A stretch of DNA of 64,000 bases, taken from NCBI GenBank assembly GCA_944320495.1, contig CALUHR010000003.1:1-64000 (forward strand), given 5' to 3'. Below the pieces are notes generated by a model that was given only the letters and a program-made list of their open reading frames with translations, had not been told where the DNA came from and searched no databases. The first letter of the stretch is position 1. The number at the start of each line of letters is the position of its first letter. Positions 1 through 8,916 of this stretch are shown in pieces. This DNA is from Candidatus Methanomethylophilaceae archaeon. GTDB taxonomy: Archaea > Thermoplasmatota > Thermoplasmata > Methanomassiliicoccales > Methanomethylophilaceae. A program made the translations under genes and the position numbers.

Positions 1-1
1 A

Positions 2-115
2 ATCCGTCCCGTGTTCACGCCGCGGGGCAAAAGACCAAAGCGGCCGCACTTCTCCAAAAGCGATAACTACACCGGACGCATCGATCATCCGGAACCGGAA
101 CCGGATGATGATTGA
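2..115 (+). CDS. C-terminal tail of a gene entering from the left edge
   Basis: Frame 2 is open from the window edge to a TGA at 113-115 and encodes 37 residues, basic first and ending in a Glu/Pro/Asp-rich acidic tail. No start lies inside the window, so if real this is only the end of an upstream protein. The tail is too short and low in complexity to assign. The convergent Hjc-like gene begins its 3' end 48 bases later. Confidence 0.35.
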   Translation: MRPVFTPRGKRPKRPHFSKSDNYTGRIDHPEPEPDDD

Positions 116-163
116 CCGAGGCTGACCAGTGATGAGCCCTATGAGTTCTGACGGCGGTTCCAC

Positions 164-703
164 TCAGTCCGTGCTGTGGTAATCGGACATGCCGGTGTAC
201 AGGAGGAAGTCGGACAGCTTCATGCCGTCCTCCCATCTCATTATGTAGTTCCCGCTGTTGGAGACCTCGAGCTTCGGCAGCCTCCTGTGCAGCGTGGAGT
301 GCCTGCCCTTGTACTCGTGGTCGCTCGGAATTGTGAAGACCCTCCAAGGATCCCCCCTGAAACCCTTGAGGCGGTAGGCGTAGATCGGGACCAGATGGCA
401 GCGGTTGCACTCGCCCAGCATCGTGTCCGCCTGCTCCACCAGCCTCTGGCTCTTGCTGAAGTGCATGACGGGGTCGGAGGAGCTCTTGACCTCTATGGGG
501 AACGAGAAGTCCCAGCGGAGAGCGACGAGGTCCACCCCTAGAGACCCGGCGGCGCGGATAACGAGGAAGGGCTCCTGAAGCATCGAGTTGTAGGCCGCCG
601 TCTCCATGGCGTTGCATGTCTTGACCATCTTCGCGACAGCCTTCTCGTCGCCGGCCAGCAGGGCCTTGAGCTCGCGTTCGTACACATCGCCGGGTGCGGT
701 CAT
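164..703 (-). CDS. Hjc-like Holliday junction resolvase (PD-(D/E)XK nuclease)
   Basis: Predicted 179-residue nuclease of the archaeal Hjc type, which cuts four-way DNA junctions symmetrically during recombination. The family signs are an early YERELKALL segment (about residues 8-16), VIRAAGSLGVDLVALRW (the R..GS..D stretch), and FPIEVKSS, which carries the catalytic E-x-K, followed by a Gln/Leu-rich helix. It is longer than typical Hjc (about 120-150 residues), with an extra C-terminal 40-50 residues and a CNRC pair near the middle. A TATA box (TATATAAG on the minus strand, about 729-738) lies 26-30 bases before the ATG at 703, which suggests a leaderless mRNA. It could be another archaeal nuclease of the same fold. 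Confidence 0.65.
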   Translation of the reverse strand: MTAPGDVYERELKALLAGDEKAVAKMVKTCNAMETAAYNSMLQEPFLVIRAAGSLGVDLVALRWDFSFPIEVKSSSDPVMHFSKSQRLVEQADTMLGECNRCHLVPIYAYRLKGFRGDPWRVFTIPSDHEYKGRHSTLHRRLPKLEVSNSGNYIMRWEDGMKLSDFLLYTGMSDYHSTD

Positions 704-790
704 CTTATCGGCACTCGATTCACGGCACCGTATATAAGGCGAATCAGGGGGTGGCCGAAAACCCCCACGAGACAGCGAAAACCCCCGCCG

Positions 791-1486
791 TCAGAACTCG
801 TCCACGAACCTGACGTCGGACGTGTCCACGCCCATGGCCTTGAAGATCGCATCCACGATCCTGGTGCTGTGGACTATGTAGCTGGAGTGGTCGGCGCGCT
901 TCATGATCACTAGCTCCGCACCGGGGATGCTGGAGGCGATGAACTCCGTGTCACTCCTCTTCACGCAGTCCCTGGACCCGGCGACGACCATGGTGGGGAC
1001 GTCGATCCTGGCAAGGTCCTCTGCGGTGATGTCGGGCTCGGTGAGCATCATGCGGATCTTCGGGTCCTTCCTGTCGATGTCCCCCATCCTGTCGATGGCC
1101 ATCCTGAAGCCGCCGAGGGTCTCCGGGCGTGTGTTGGCCCCACAGGCGATCAGATGCGAGAGCGACCCGGGATTCTGGGACGCGTACATGATGGCCACTA
1201 TCGCCCCGTCGCTGAACCCGCAGACCGCAGGCCTCTCGAGCTTGAGCTTCCTTATGAACTCGGACAGGTCGTCCACCATGTCCTGATAGTGGTACTCCCT
1301 GACTGGGGAGCTCTCGCCGTGTCCGCGGGAATCCACCAGGTACACGGTGAAGACCTGCTCGAGGTAGGCGACGGCACGGTCGAAGATCCTGTGGTCCTCG
1401 CCGTTGCCGTGGAGCATGATGAGTGCAGGGCCCTTCCTGCCGCGGACCTCGTAGTACAGTGAGACGCCGTTGGTGGTTACGCGCAT
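791..1486 (-). CDS. alpha/beta-hydrolase fold protein
   Basis: A 231-residue soluble hydrolase. The oxyanion HGNGED motif follows the first strands, the nucleophile elbow is GFSDG (Ser), the acid is in AGSRD and the catalytic His in ADHSS. Together these form a complete Ser-Asp-His triad typical of esterases and proline iminopeptidase-like enzymes, but the substrate cannot be read from sequence. The frame is open further upstream, but a TATA box (about 1507-1518) lies 25 bases before the ATG at 1486, so I take that ATG as a leaderless start. The gene is monocistronic, convergent with nothing, and ends in TGA. Confidence 0.8.
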   Translation of the reverse strand: MRVTTNGVSLYYEVRGRKGPALIMLHGNGEDHRIFDRAVAYLEQVFTVYLVDSRGHGESSPVREYHYQDMVDDLSEFIRKLKLERPAVCGFSDGAIVAIMYASQNPGSLSHLIACGANTRPETLGGFRMAIDRMGDIDRKDPKIRMMLTEPDITAEDLARIDVPTMVVAGSRDCVKRSDTEFIASSIPGAELVIMKRADHSSYIVHSTRIVDAIFKAMGVDTSDVRFVDEF

Positions 1487-1606
1487 GACCGCCCATCGGT
1501 GTCCCCGATATAAAATTATGGGATTCCTAAAACGAATCGGCCGATGTACCGCCAACCGGTCGGAGATACATGGGTCGGAGACGGGGATCGGTGGAAAGGG
1601 GTTGAT

Positions 1607-1623
1607 GAGGGGATGAACCCCTC
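1607..1623 (-). terminator. GC-rich hairpin downstream of aspS
   Basis: GAGGGG and CCCCTC pair around a five-base loop about 15 bases after the aspS stop. A very similar hairpin follows the SbcC-like gene (26900-26916), so this is probably a shared terminator or 3'-end form. Confidence 0.5.
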
Positions 1624-1637
1624 TTGTTTGTCCGGTC

Positions 1638-2942
1638 TCAAGGCTCCAGTCTGCTGGGGTCCCTGGGGAACAGGATGGCCTCCCTGATGTTGGGCAGGTC
1701 CAGCATCTTCACGAGGAACCTCTCGATGCCGATGCCCCATCCTCCGTGCGGGGGCATGCCGTACCTGAAGGCCTCGAGGTAGAACTCGAAGTCCTCGGGG
1801 TCCAGACCCTTCTTCTGCATCCTCGCGACGAGGACATCGTACCTGTGCTCCCTCTGTCCTCCGGAGGAGATCTCCTGTCCCCTGTAGTCGAGGTCGAAGG
1901 AGAACGAGTAGGGGGTTCCATCCTTCTCCATGATGTAGAAGGGCTTGGCCTCCTCGGGGTACTCGGCGATGAAGTAGAGGTCGTTGCCGCGCTGGGACAT
2001 GACCTCTCCGACGATCCTCTCGCCCTCGGTCCCAAGGTCGTCGCCCTCCTTCAGGGGGAGTCCGGCGTCCTGGACCATCTTCAGGCACTCGCTGTAGGTC
2101 AGGATGGGGTAGGGCCTGGGAGGGACGTTGATCTCCCTGCCGATGGTCTCCAGGAGCTTGGCGCCCCTCTCCTTCAGTCCCCTGAGGACGTAGTCGATGA
2201 TGCCCTCGAGGGTCCTCATCACGTCCTCCATGTTCGAGATCCAGGACATCTCGCCGTCGAAGGAGATGAACTCGGTGACGTGGCGGGTGGTGTTGGACTG
2301 CTCCGCGCGGAAGGCGGGGGCGATCTCGTACACGCGGTCGAGGCCGGTGGACATGAGGATCTGCTTGTAGAGCTGGGGGGACTGGGACAGGTACGCGGGC
2401 CTGTCGAAGTACTGGACCCTGAACAGCTCGGCTCCGCCCTCCGCCCCGGCGGCGGAGATCTTGGGGGTGTTGATGCGCACGAAGTCGGCCTCGCGGACGG
2501 CCTCCTCGATGAGGTCGTACATGAGGGACTTCAGCTCGAAGAGCGCACGGACCTCGGGCTTGCGGAGGTCCATGAACCTGTGGTTGAGGCGGGTGTCCAT
2601 CTCCACGTTGACCTTGTCGATGACGCCCATGGGGAGCGGGGTGCCCGCCTCGGAGACGACCTCGGCGGCCTTCGGGATGAGCTCCAGACCCAGGGCGGTC
2701 TGGTTGCTCTCCTTCACGTCTCCGGTGATCGAGACGACGGTCTCCCTGGAGAGCTTGGTGAGGAGCTCGAAGAGCCCGGGCTCGATCTTCTTCTTGGGCA
2801 TGGTGACCTGGATGGTCCCGTGCCTGTCGCGGAGCGTCAGGAAGGAGATCCCTCCGAGGTTCCTGATGTCCTGGACCCAGCCGTTGACGGTGACCTCGCC
2901 GTCGGAGACGGCGATGTTTCCTGAATCCTTGATTACTGCCAT
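1638..2942 (-). CDS. aspS: aspartyl-tRNA synthetase (archaeal AspRS/AspRS2 type)
   Basis: Class II synthetase of 434 residues that charges tRNA with aspartate. An N-terminal OB-fold anticodon-binding domain occupies about residues 1-110 (VNGWVQDIRNLGGISFLTLRD). The catalytic domain follows, with class II motif 2 in PAFRAEQSNTTRH and motif 3 in GWGIGIERFL near the C terminus. The length and lack of a bacterial GAD insertion fit the archaeal family. Whether the enzyme also mischarges tRNA-Asn for transamidation cannot be decided here. A TATA-like element (about 2965) precedes the ATG at 2942. The gene stands alone on the minus strand. Confidence 0.95.
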   Translation of the reverse strand: MAVIKDSGNIAVSDGEVTVNGWVQDIRNLGGISFLTLRDRHGTIQVTMPKKKIEPGLFELLTKLSRETVVSITGDVKESNQTALGLELIPKAAEVVSEAGTPLPMGVIDKVNVEMDTRLNHRFMDLRKPEVRALFELKSLMYDLIEEAVREADFVRINTPKISAAGAEGGAELFRVQYFDRPAYLSQSPQLYKQILMSTGLDRVYEIAPAFRAEQSNTTRHVTEFISFDGEMSWISNMEDVMRTLEGIIDYVLRGLKERGAKLLETIGREINVPPRPYPILTYSECLKMVQDAGLPLKEGDDLGTEGERIVGEVMSQRGNDLYFIAEYPEEAKPFYIMEKDGTPYSFSFDLDYRGQEISSGGQREHRYDVLVARMQKKGLDPEDFEFYLEAFRYGMPPHGGWGIGIERFLVKMLDLPNIREAILFPRDPSRLEP

Positions 2943-3053
2943 TGCGCGAGGGATGGCCGTACTCTATTTATGGGTTGATACAAGGGGGATGAGGGATCGG
3001 AACTGGTTTGCAAGGATACGTTCCGGGAGGTATCACACCTCCCGGAAGTCGAT

Positions 3054-3809
3054 TCACTTGGACTTGCCCTGGTTGGCCACCGCGTTCATCTTCGCGGCCA
3101 CCGCATCCTGGTCCCCGAGGTATCTCTTGGACAGGACGTTGAACTCCTCGTCGAACTCGTAGACGAGCGGCACCCCGGTTGGGATGTTGACACCTACGAT
3201 CTCGTCGTCGGAGAGCCCGTCGAAGCCCTTGACGAGTGCCCTGAGCGAGTTGCCGTGGGCGGCGATGAGAACCCTCTGGCCCTTCATCATCCTGGGCATG
3301 ATCTCCCTCTCGAAATACGGCACAGCCCTGGCGACGGTCTCCTTGAGGCTCTCGGTGAGCGGGAGGTCGTCCTTGGGGACGGTCCTGAACATGGCCTGCT
3401 TCGCGGGGTTCCTCTCGTCCTCGGGGTCGAGCTCCGGCGGAGGAGTGGCATAGGACCTCCTCCAGACGAGCACCTGCTCCTCGCCGTACTTCTTGGCGGT
3501 CTCCGCCTTGTTCAGGCCCTGGAGGGCGCCGTAGTGGCGCTCGTTGAGCTGCCATGCCTTGACGACGGGGAGCCACTCGCGGTCTATCTCCTCCAGCGCC
3601 AGGTTGAGCGTGTGGATGGCCCTCTTCAGATAGGACGTGTAGCAGACGTCGAAGTCCAGGCCCTCGGCGAGCATCAGCCTGCCCGCGGCGCGGGCCTCCT
3701 CCCTGCCCTTGTCGGAAAGGTCCACATCGGTCCATCCGGTGAACAGGTTCTCCTTGTTCCAGACGCTCTCCCCGTGGCGGAGGAGCACCAGAGTCATCTT
3801 GTCTGCCAT
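3054..3809 (-). CDS. gpmA: 2,3-bisphosphoglycerate-dependent phosphoglycerate mutase
   Basis: A 251-residue cofactor-dependent phosphoglycerate mutase interconverting 3- and 2-phosphoglycerate in glycolysis and gluconeogenesis. The phosphohistidine motif LLRHGES is at about residues 8-14, followed by [10 protein letters not shown]. The second catalytic His is in [10 protein letters not shown], and [10 protein letters not shown] is also conserved. This is the bacterial-type dPGM rather than the cofactor-independent enzyme of most archaea, so it may have been acquired by transfer. I chose ATG 3809 (MADKM), since residues further upstream do not match the family. It lies near fbp and tpiA, consistent with a gluconeogenic neighbourhood. 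Confidence 0.93.
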   Translation of the reverse strand: MADKMTLVLLRHGESVWNKENLFTGWTDVDLSDKGREEARAAGRLMLAEGLDFDVCYTSYLKRAIHTLNLALEEIDREWLPVVKAWQLNERHYGALQGLNKAETAKKYGEEQVLVWRRSYATPPPELDPEDERNPAKQAMFRTVPKDDLPLTESLKETVARAVPYFEREIMPRMMKGQRVLIAAHGNSLRALVKGFDGLSDDEIVGVNIPTGVPLVYEFDEEFNVLSKRYLGDQDAVAAKMNAVANQGKSK

Positions 3810-3838
3810 GCGACCCGCATCCGTGCATCGATACATAA

Positions 3839-4357
3839 TCATGCATCCCCGCCGGCATCGGGAGACGGCAGTATCACGAACGTCCCCGACGTCTCCTGCC
3901 CGCCATTGGTCACAGTGAGGATGTACATCCCCGATGGGAGATCGTCTATCCCGATGCGCGTGACGGGGCCCATCTCCCACCAGGAGTCGGACACGCCGGA
4001 CGGATCCAGGAGCTCCCATGTAGAGGATATATCACCGTTGACGATATCGGTGAAGAAAACCTCCATACGCCCATTATCGGTCACGGTGGTATCGAATCTC
4101 CCGTCCGTGAACGGTCCGAATGCGACGATGTCGTCGCTGAGCCACACCTGCCTCGGATACTCCGGATCGTCGTCTCCCCCCAGGGCGATGGCGAGGCCGA
4201 CGGCCGCGAACAGCATGAATGCGACCGCCACGACCACCAGGGCCCATTCGCGCTTCGATACGGGGACGAACCTTCTCTTCGCGGGCAGAGGGCTGCCGCA
4301 ATGGCTGCAGTATCCCGATCCCTCGTCGGTCTCCTTACCGCAGACGCCGCACTTCAT
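3839..4357 (-). CDS. zinc-ribbon, single-pass membrane protein with extracytoplasmic domain
   Basis: A 172-residue protein I cannot assign to a function. The N terminus is a C-x2-C...C-x2-C zinc ribbon ([16 protein letters not shown]). A basic stretch and one hydrophobic segment (about residues 38-60) follow, then a beta-rich soluble region rich in Thr, Gly and Asp that resembles a pre-peptidase or fibronectin-like fold. This layout (zinc ribbon, one membrane span, external sandwich domain) recurs in Thermoplasmata surface proteins. It starts at ATG 4357, divergent from fbp, so 4358-4482 is probably a shared promoter region. Confidence 0.7.
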   Translation of the reverse strand: MKCGVCGKETDEGSGYCSHCGSPLPAKRRFVPVSKREWALVVVAVAFMLFAAVGLAIALGGDDDPEYPRQVWLSDDIVAFGPFTDGRFDTTVTDNGRMEVFFTDIVNGDISSTWELLDPSGVSDSWWEMGPVTRIGIDDLPSGMYILTVTNGGQETSGTFVILPSPDAGGDA

Positions 4358-4482
4358 GTGTGTACATGCACGTGCGCGTTATAAAACGGGGCCAGTTCCC
4401 TCCCTGGCACACGTGCCGACCACCCCAGCCTTTAATATGGCCCTCCTGGTTAGGGGGACCAAAGAGGATATGGTGTTCACTC

Positions 4483-5622
4483 ATGTCTGCTGAAAAAGTC
4501 ACTGTTTCGGTAATCAAGGCCGACGTCGGATCCGTCGTCGGACACTCGAGACCCCACCCCGAGATGCTCCAGGCCGCCAGGGACATCCTGAAGGACGCTC
4601 AGAAGGCCGGGACCATCGAGGACTTCTACGTCACCCGCGTCGGCGACGACATCAACCTGTTCATGTCCCACTACAAGGGCGAGGGCAACAAGGACGTCCA
4701 CGGCGCCGCCTGGGAGTGCTTCCAGAAGGCCGCCAGCATCGCCAAGTCCATGAAGCTCTACGCCGCCGGACAGGACATCCTGACCGACGCCTTCTCCGGC
4801 AACGTCAAGGGAGCCGGACCCGGATCCGCCGAGATGACCTTCGAGGAGCGCGGCTCCGAGCCCATGCTCTTCTTCATGGCCGACAAGACCGAGCCCTCCG
4901 CGTACACCCTGCCCCTGTGCAGGATCTTCCTGGACCCGTTCACCACCACCGGACTCGTCATCGACGCCCGCGCCAAGCAGGGATTCGACGTCGAGATCCA
5001 GGACGTCATCGGCCACAAGAAGGTCACCATGTCCTCCCCCGAGGAGACCCTGAGCATCCTCTCCCTCCTGGGCGACACCTCTAGGTACGCCATCAAGAGG
5101 ATCACCTCCCGCGCCGGCATCGGCCCCGCGTGCGTCGTCTCCACCGACAAGCTCAACCTCACCGCCGGCAAGTACATCGGCAAAGACGACCCCGTCTGCA
5201 TCTGCCGCTGCCAGTCCGGACTCCCGTCCGTCGGCGAGTACACCCAGCCCTTCGTCAACACCATGCTCGTCGCCGGCTGGATGAGGGGATCCCACTACGG
5301 TGCGTTCTACCCCTGCAGCCCCGAGGACTCCGACCCCGTCTACTTCGACGGACCCCCGAGAATCTGCTGCCTCGGATTCCAGCTCAACGAGGGCAAGTTC
5401 CAGGGACTCGAGCCCATGGGCGCCAAGGGCGGAGAGCACATCCCGGTGGACTTCTTCAAGAGCGACACCTTCGACCTGGCCAGGCAGAACGCCGTCAGGG
5501 CGAGCAAGTTCATCAGGAGCCAGGGCCCGTTCATGCCCTCCATCCTCGGTCCCGAGGAGATGGAGTACACCTCCAGGCCCGCCGTGCTCAAGGACCTGAC
5601 CTCCCGCTTCGAGGACCTCTGA
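4483..5622 (+). CDS. fbp: fructose-1,6-bisphosphate aldolase/phosphatase (FBPase class V)
   Basis: A 379-residue bifunctional archaeal enzyme that condenses triose phosphates to fructose 1,6-bisphosphate and dephosphorylates it, making gluconeogenesis one-way. Typical family blocks are SVIKADVGSVVGHSRPHP at the N terminus, AAGQDILTDAFSGNVKGAGPG, the metal-binding DPFTTTGLV stretch and QPFVNTMLVAGWMRGSHYGA. TATA-like TTTAATATG at about 4431-4439 drives it. The ATG at 4483 is the only start matching the family. The stop overlaps tpiA as TGATG, so the two are translationally coupled. Confidence 0.96.
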   Translation: MSAEKVTVSVIKADVGSVVGHSRPHPEMLQAARDILKDAQKAGTIEDFYVTRVGDDINLFMSHYKGEGNKDVHGAAWECFQKAASIAKSMKLYAAGQDILTDAFSGNVKGAGPGSAEMTFEERGSEPMLFFMADKTEPSAYTLPLCRIFLDPFTTTGLVIDARAKQGFDVEIQDVIGHKKVTMSSPEETLSILSLLGDTSRYAIKRITSRAGIGPACVVSTDKLNLTAGKYIGKDDPVCICRCQSGLPSVGEYTQPFVNTMLVAGWMRGSHYGAFYPCSPEDSDPVYFDGPPRICCLGFQLNEGKFQGLEPMGAKGGEHIPVDFFKSDTFDLARQNAVRASKFIRSQGPFMPSILGPEEMEYTSRPAVLKDLTSRFEDL

Positions 5623-6290
5623 TGAAGCATCCGGTCATCATAGTGAACTTCAAGGCCTACAGGGAGGTGGAGGGCGACCGCGCCGTCCGCCTCTCCAGGC
5701 TGATACAGAAGGTCTCGACCGAGAACGGGGTGCCGATGGCGGTGTGCCCTCCGCACCTCTCCCTCGGCGTGGTGGCCAGGATGCTGGAGATTCCGGTCTA
5801 CGCCCAGAGCGTGGACCCCCTCCCTCCCGGCCCCGGCACCGGTTACGTCACCCCGTCGATGCTCCACTGCACCGACGTGAGGGGGACGCTGGTGAACCAT
5901 TCGGAGCACCGCATGCCCCGCGAGGACGTCGGTAGGGCCGTCGAGATGTGCAGGGACGTCGGACTCGACGTCTGCGTCTGCGCGGAGGACACCGCCGAGG
6001 CGGCGTCCATGGCCGAGTTCCATCCCGCCATGATCGCCGTGGAGCCACCCGGACTCATCGGAGGGGACGTGTCGGTCACCACCGCGGACCCGGCCATCGT
6101 CTCCGGCACCGTCGACGCGGTCATCGCCGTCGACCCGGAGATTGCGGTCTACTGCGGCGCCGGCGTGAAGACCGGAGACGACGTGCGCACCGCCATGGAC
6201 CTCGGAGCCCACGGCGTGCTCCTGGCGTCCGGGGTCGTCAAGGCCAAGGACCCCGAGGCAGTCCTCAGGGACCTCATCTCCAAGATCTGA
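5622..6290 (+). CDS. tpiA: triosephosphate isomerase, archaeal type
   Basis: A 222-residue isomerase interconverting glyceraldehyde 3-phosphate and dihydroxyacetone phosphate, the two substrates of the preceding FBP aldolase. The short archaeal length fits. Visible catalytic residues are Asn and Lys in VNFKAY, His in NHSEHR and Glu in IAVEPPGLIGG, and the phosphate-binding GAGV and GVLLASGVV loops close the barrel. It starts one base inside the fbp stop codon, giving a tight gluconeogenic operon. Confidence 0.96.
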   Translation: MKHPVIIVNFKAYREVEGDRAVRLSRLIQKVSTENGVPMAVCPPHLSLGVVARMLEIPVYAQSVDPLPPGPGTGYVTPSMLHCTDVRGTLVNHSEHRMPREDVGRAVEMCRDVGLDVCVCAEDTAEAASMAEFHPAMIAVEPPGLIGGDVSVTTADPAIVSGTVDAVIAVDPEIAVYCGAGVKTGDDVRTAMDLGAHGVLLASGVVKAKDPEAVLRDLISKI

Positions 6291-6306
6291 GGGGCAGAGC
6301 CCCCTC
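6289..6306 (+). terminator. hairpin at the tpiA stop
   Basis: GAGGGGC pairs with GCCCCCTC across AGA, starting inside the tpiA stop codon, and is followed by TCAAAC. It is a likely 3'-end structure, just before the left repeat of the integrated element. Confidence 0.5.
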
Positions 6307-6328
6307 TCAAACGATTTCCTTCTGCGAT

Positions 6329-6351
6329 CAAATCAGGGAGTGGGGACCATC
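6329..6351 (+). repeat. left direct repeat of the integrated element (putative attL)
   Basis: A 23-bp sequence beginning CAAATCAGGGAGTGGGG and ending GGACCATC, identical to 15352-15374. It lies just after the tpiA terminator, and the foreign genes begin right after it. It does not resemble a tRNA 3' end. Confidence 0.75.
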
Positions 6352-6608
6352 CTTATCCATCATTCCAAAAATTTGGGAACTTAACCAGTCCATCCGACCG
6401 CTTAACCGTTTATGCTTCCGATACCCCCGCCCCGTATCCATCCTCTACGAATCCAGCTAAGTCCCGCAAACCGAGCTTCTCCGGGGACTGGTTCGGCGAA
6501 TGGCGCTACGACCGCAAGGAGCTCCGTTCCGACCTCGCCAATGGGAGGATCCACCTGAAGAACCGCAGACACCAGCAGAGATTTCTGGACTGGTTACGCG
6601 ACGAGCAG

Positions 6609-7592
6609 ATGATAGTCTTCCAGGACATGAAAACCAGAGAGAAGGTCTACAGCCCCGTCTGCCGTCGTGGAAACCGTCAGTATGCGATGAAGAAGGCAAG
6701 GCAGCGCGATTTGTTTCTGGAGGCATTCAGAACCAAGGAGCTGGACCGCCAAATCGGTAGCAACCCAAACGTCCGGGAGACCTGCGCTCTGCTGATCACT
6801 GTGACCTTCGACAAGAAGAGGTACACTATGGAGGAGGCGTGGGGTATGCTCTCGTCCACGGAGATTCCCGAGTCCAACCTCAAGACAGGGGTACTGAACA
6901 ACCTGACGGCCAACCTTCGGGACATATTCGGACCCCTGTGCAAGATCACCGTCAAGGAAGCCCAGGAGGACGGCTATCCTGCGCCGCATCTGATTGTTCT
7001 CCTCGACAATCCGACGACAGTCAGACTCCATCGTGGCAAGGGAGGTCAGTCATGGCGCATCTCCGATCCTCGCACGCTCAGACGCATCGGCAAGGATCCT
7101 GCACTCCGCAGACTGTCCAGAATTCGCCACGCCGATGCGATCTCTCTGAATCCCATCTGGAAGTACGGATTCATAGACGTGCAGGGCATCGTGAAGGGAT
7201 ACCGCTTCAAGAATCGCAAGGATGCCGTCAGCTACGCATACAAGTATCTCACGAAGTCCCTGACAGACGACCATGGCAGGGAGCTCGAGGGCCTCGATTC
7301 GATCTCCGAATGCAGCACCAAGAGCCTCCGCATATCTCTCTGGGGACATCTCTGCAACAAGTCCTACAGCCTGAGGGACATAACATACGGGAGGAAGGTC
7401 AAGGAGTTCCTAGGCATGCTGCCTGCCGAGAGCATCGATAAAGACGATACGGTAGAATCTAGATGGACGTTCATGAGAACGATTCCCTCGTTCGTCTATG
7501 AGAAGATCGTCATGTGGAATGCCAGAAAGATGCTACGCCCTTTCAGATCCACACCAAAGACCTCCGACACCAATCCGTTACCCTATCTCTGA
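6609..7592 (+). CDS. Rep-like replication initiator (HUH-related, degenerate)
   Basis: A 327-residue basic protein, probably the replication initiator of the element. Three stretches recall rolling-circle Rep motifs: ALLITVTFDKK (motif 1), PAPHLIVLLDN (motif 2, with only one of the two expected His) and AVSYAYKYLTKS (Tyr/Lys motif 3). WKYGFIDVQG between motifs 2 and 3 also occurs in archaeal plasmid and virus Reps. I base this on motif resemblance only. The same frame stays open upstream with protein-like codons (about 6455-6608) but has no ATG, GTG or TTG there, so the true N terminus may lie upstream with a non-standard start, or a frameshift has separated it. Confidence 0.55.
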   Translation: MIVFQDMKTREKVYSPVCRRGNRQYAMKKARQRDLFLEAFRTKELDRQIGSNPNVRETCALLITVTFDKKRYTMEEAWGMLSSTEIPESNLKTGVLNNLTANLRDIFGPLCKITVKEAQEDGYPAPHLIVLLDNPTTVRLHRGKGGQSWRISDPRTLRRIGKDPALRRLSRIRHADAISLNPIWKYGFIDVQGIVKGYRFKNRKDAVSYAYKYLTKSLTDDHGRELEGLDSISECSTKSLRISLWGHLCNKSYSLRDITYGRKVKEFLGMLPAESIDKDDTVESRWTFMRTIPSFVYEKIVMWNARKMLRPFRSTPKTSDTNPLPYL

Positions 7593-7740
7593 TTCCTTTT
7601 TTGGATTGCCTCTATCATACATAGCCGTCAGGCTGCGCTCCGTCCGTCCCACCCCTTCTGCCCGGACGCCCCACGATCATACATCTGGTCTTCTCTACCT
7701 CCTGCTGTCCCAAGCGGGCGGGCAGGCGCCCCCACAGCCG
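7593..7740. other. non-coding stretch before the hairpin array
   Basis: Together with the hairpins at 7741-7861 this forms a 328-base gap between rep and the defence genes. No convincing reading frame is seen. T-rich (TTCCTTTTTTGG) just after rep could serve as a terminator. Confidence 0.4.
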
Positions 7741-7861
7741 CATGGCAGGGGGCGCGCCCGCACGCCATGGAGCCGCGAAGCGGCGACCGTGCCCGAGCGG
7801 AGCGAGGGCACAGGGGCCGGAGCGTCAGCGTAGGCCCCCAGGACGGAGCGCAGCGACGTCC
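7741..7861. other. array of five GC-rich hairpins, possible element origin or structured RNA
   Basis: Five consecutive perfect stems follow each other: CATGGC/GCCATG (7741-7769), GCCGC/GCGGC (7772-7784), GTGCCC/GGGCAC (7789-7811), GGGGCC/GGCCCC (7813-7838) and GGACG/CGTCC (7841-7861). The last three have related loops of the form GGAGCG..AGCGA. The array lies just after the Rep-like gene, where a plasmid origin would be expected, and it could equally be a transcribed RNA or terminator cluster. The AT-rich region begins directly after it. Confidence 0.5.
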
Positions 7862-7920
7862 CGACTTGATGGAGAGAACGTGAGTTAAAAGTATGAACTA
7901 TTGTTACATTCCCTGTATTG

Positions 7921-8916
7921 ATGAGCAATGCCACCCCCGTCCAAAATGGATTCTTATTTCAGGATTGCTCTGCTATTGTATTATTTTTTGATCACATCAA
8001 AGATGTCAAATCATTCAGGGTCGAAGGTCAAAAAGAAGATATTGAATTCGAGCTTAATGATGGGTCGTTTATATATTCACAATCAAAATACTGTTCGAAA
8101 GATCTCCAAAAAACCAAAGCCAAATCCATTTTTCAAGACGCACTGCGCACGCTATCTTTAGCTGATTCTGAAAAATGTAGCGGTCTTGTCTACACTACCA
8201 ATATCATCTTACCATTCGGTCCTAAAACACCGTCCGTAGATTTTGGTCACCATGATTATTGCATTGATTACTCAAATCTATCCCAGGACAGTAAAAACAT
8301 AATTGATTCGATAATTGAGACAAAGCAACTGCTTCTAGATCGCTCTAAATTATCTATCCGTATAATAGCCTTTCAAGAATCGGACCTCCAGCATACAAAT
8401 AGCGTTGTTTACCAAAACATCAATCGTTTCCTCAATAAATTGGGTAACAGATTTCGGTTTGATGAAGAGAAGATAATGTCTCTTTTTATGGATATTATCA
8501 GCTATAATAAGAATAACAGAGATTTATCTGCACAGATATCAAAACATAATATTATCTGGATTCTGATTGATTATCTAATGTCTACGGTTGATCCAGGTTT
8601 TGATCACTTAGATCCTGCCTTGAGATACGAAGTTGAATCGAAATATGAGGAACTTATCTCAATTTATGTTGAACGTATACAGTATACAACAGCAATATTG
8701 TACGATTACAAGGAGTGGTGTAAAGACCGCTCCATCACTGCTGAAACAGTACAGGATTTTGTTACGACAAACTGGAAACACTATTCTTCTGAATTTGATT
8801 CAGATACTATAGACTTTGAAACTTTGAAGGCCTTGACAATTATAATATTGTCAAAAATATTGACTCTGAGATATATAATTGAAGACATAAAGGGCGTGGC
8901 GGGAATTGTGGATTAA
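7921..8916 (+). CDS. nuclease-like protein of a two-gene defence pair (Cap4/LmuA-like)
   Basis: A 331-residue protein from a strongly AT-rich segment. The first 70 residues resemble the PD-(D/E)XK nuclease domain of Cap4/DUF4297-type defence effectors: GFLFQ, then FRVEGQKEDIEFEL and SFIYSQSKY, giving the E...D...Q-x-K pattern. The remaining 250 residues are helical and unassigned. It overlaps the following ATPase gene by 11 bases, which implies a shared mRNA and a complex. A nuclease-like effector beside a Rad50/SMC-like ATPase is the layout of Lamassu and of ABC-three-component systems. I infer an anti-phage or anti-plasmid role. ATG 7921 was chosen over TTG 7918. Confidence 0.55.
   Translation: MSNATPVQNGFLFQDCSAIVLFFDHIKDVKSFRVEGQKEDIEFELNDGSFIYSQSKYCSKDLQKTKAKSIFQDALRTLSLADSEKCSGLVYTTNIILPFGPKTPSVDFGHHDYCIDYSNLSQDSKNIIDSIIETKQLLLDRSKLSIRIIAFQESDLQHTNSVVYQNINRFLNKLGNRFRFDEEKIMSLFMDIISYNKNNRDLSAQISKHNIIWILIDYLMSTVDPGFDHLDPALRYEVESKYEELISIYVERIQYTTAILYDYKEWCKDRSITAETVQDFVTTNWKHYSSEFDSDTIDFETLKALTIIILSKILTLRYIIEDIKGVAGIVD

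Noticed and set aside
6329..6351. Repeat as the 3' end of a tRNA gene
   Set aside because: Neither strand gives a T-arm, an acceptor complement or CCA-like end around either copy.
7741..7861. CRISPR array
   Set aside because: The hairpins differ in stem sequence and spacing; there are no repeated units with unique spacers and no cas genes.
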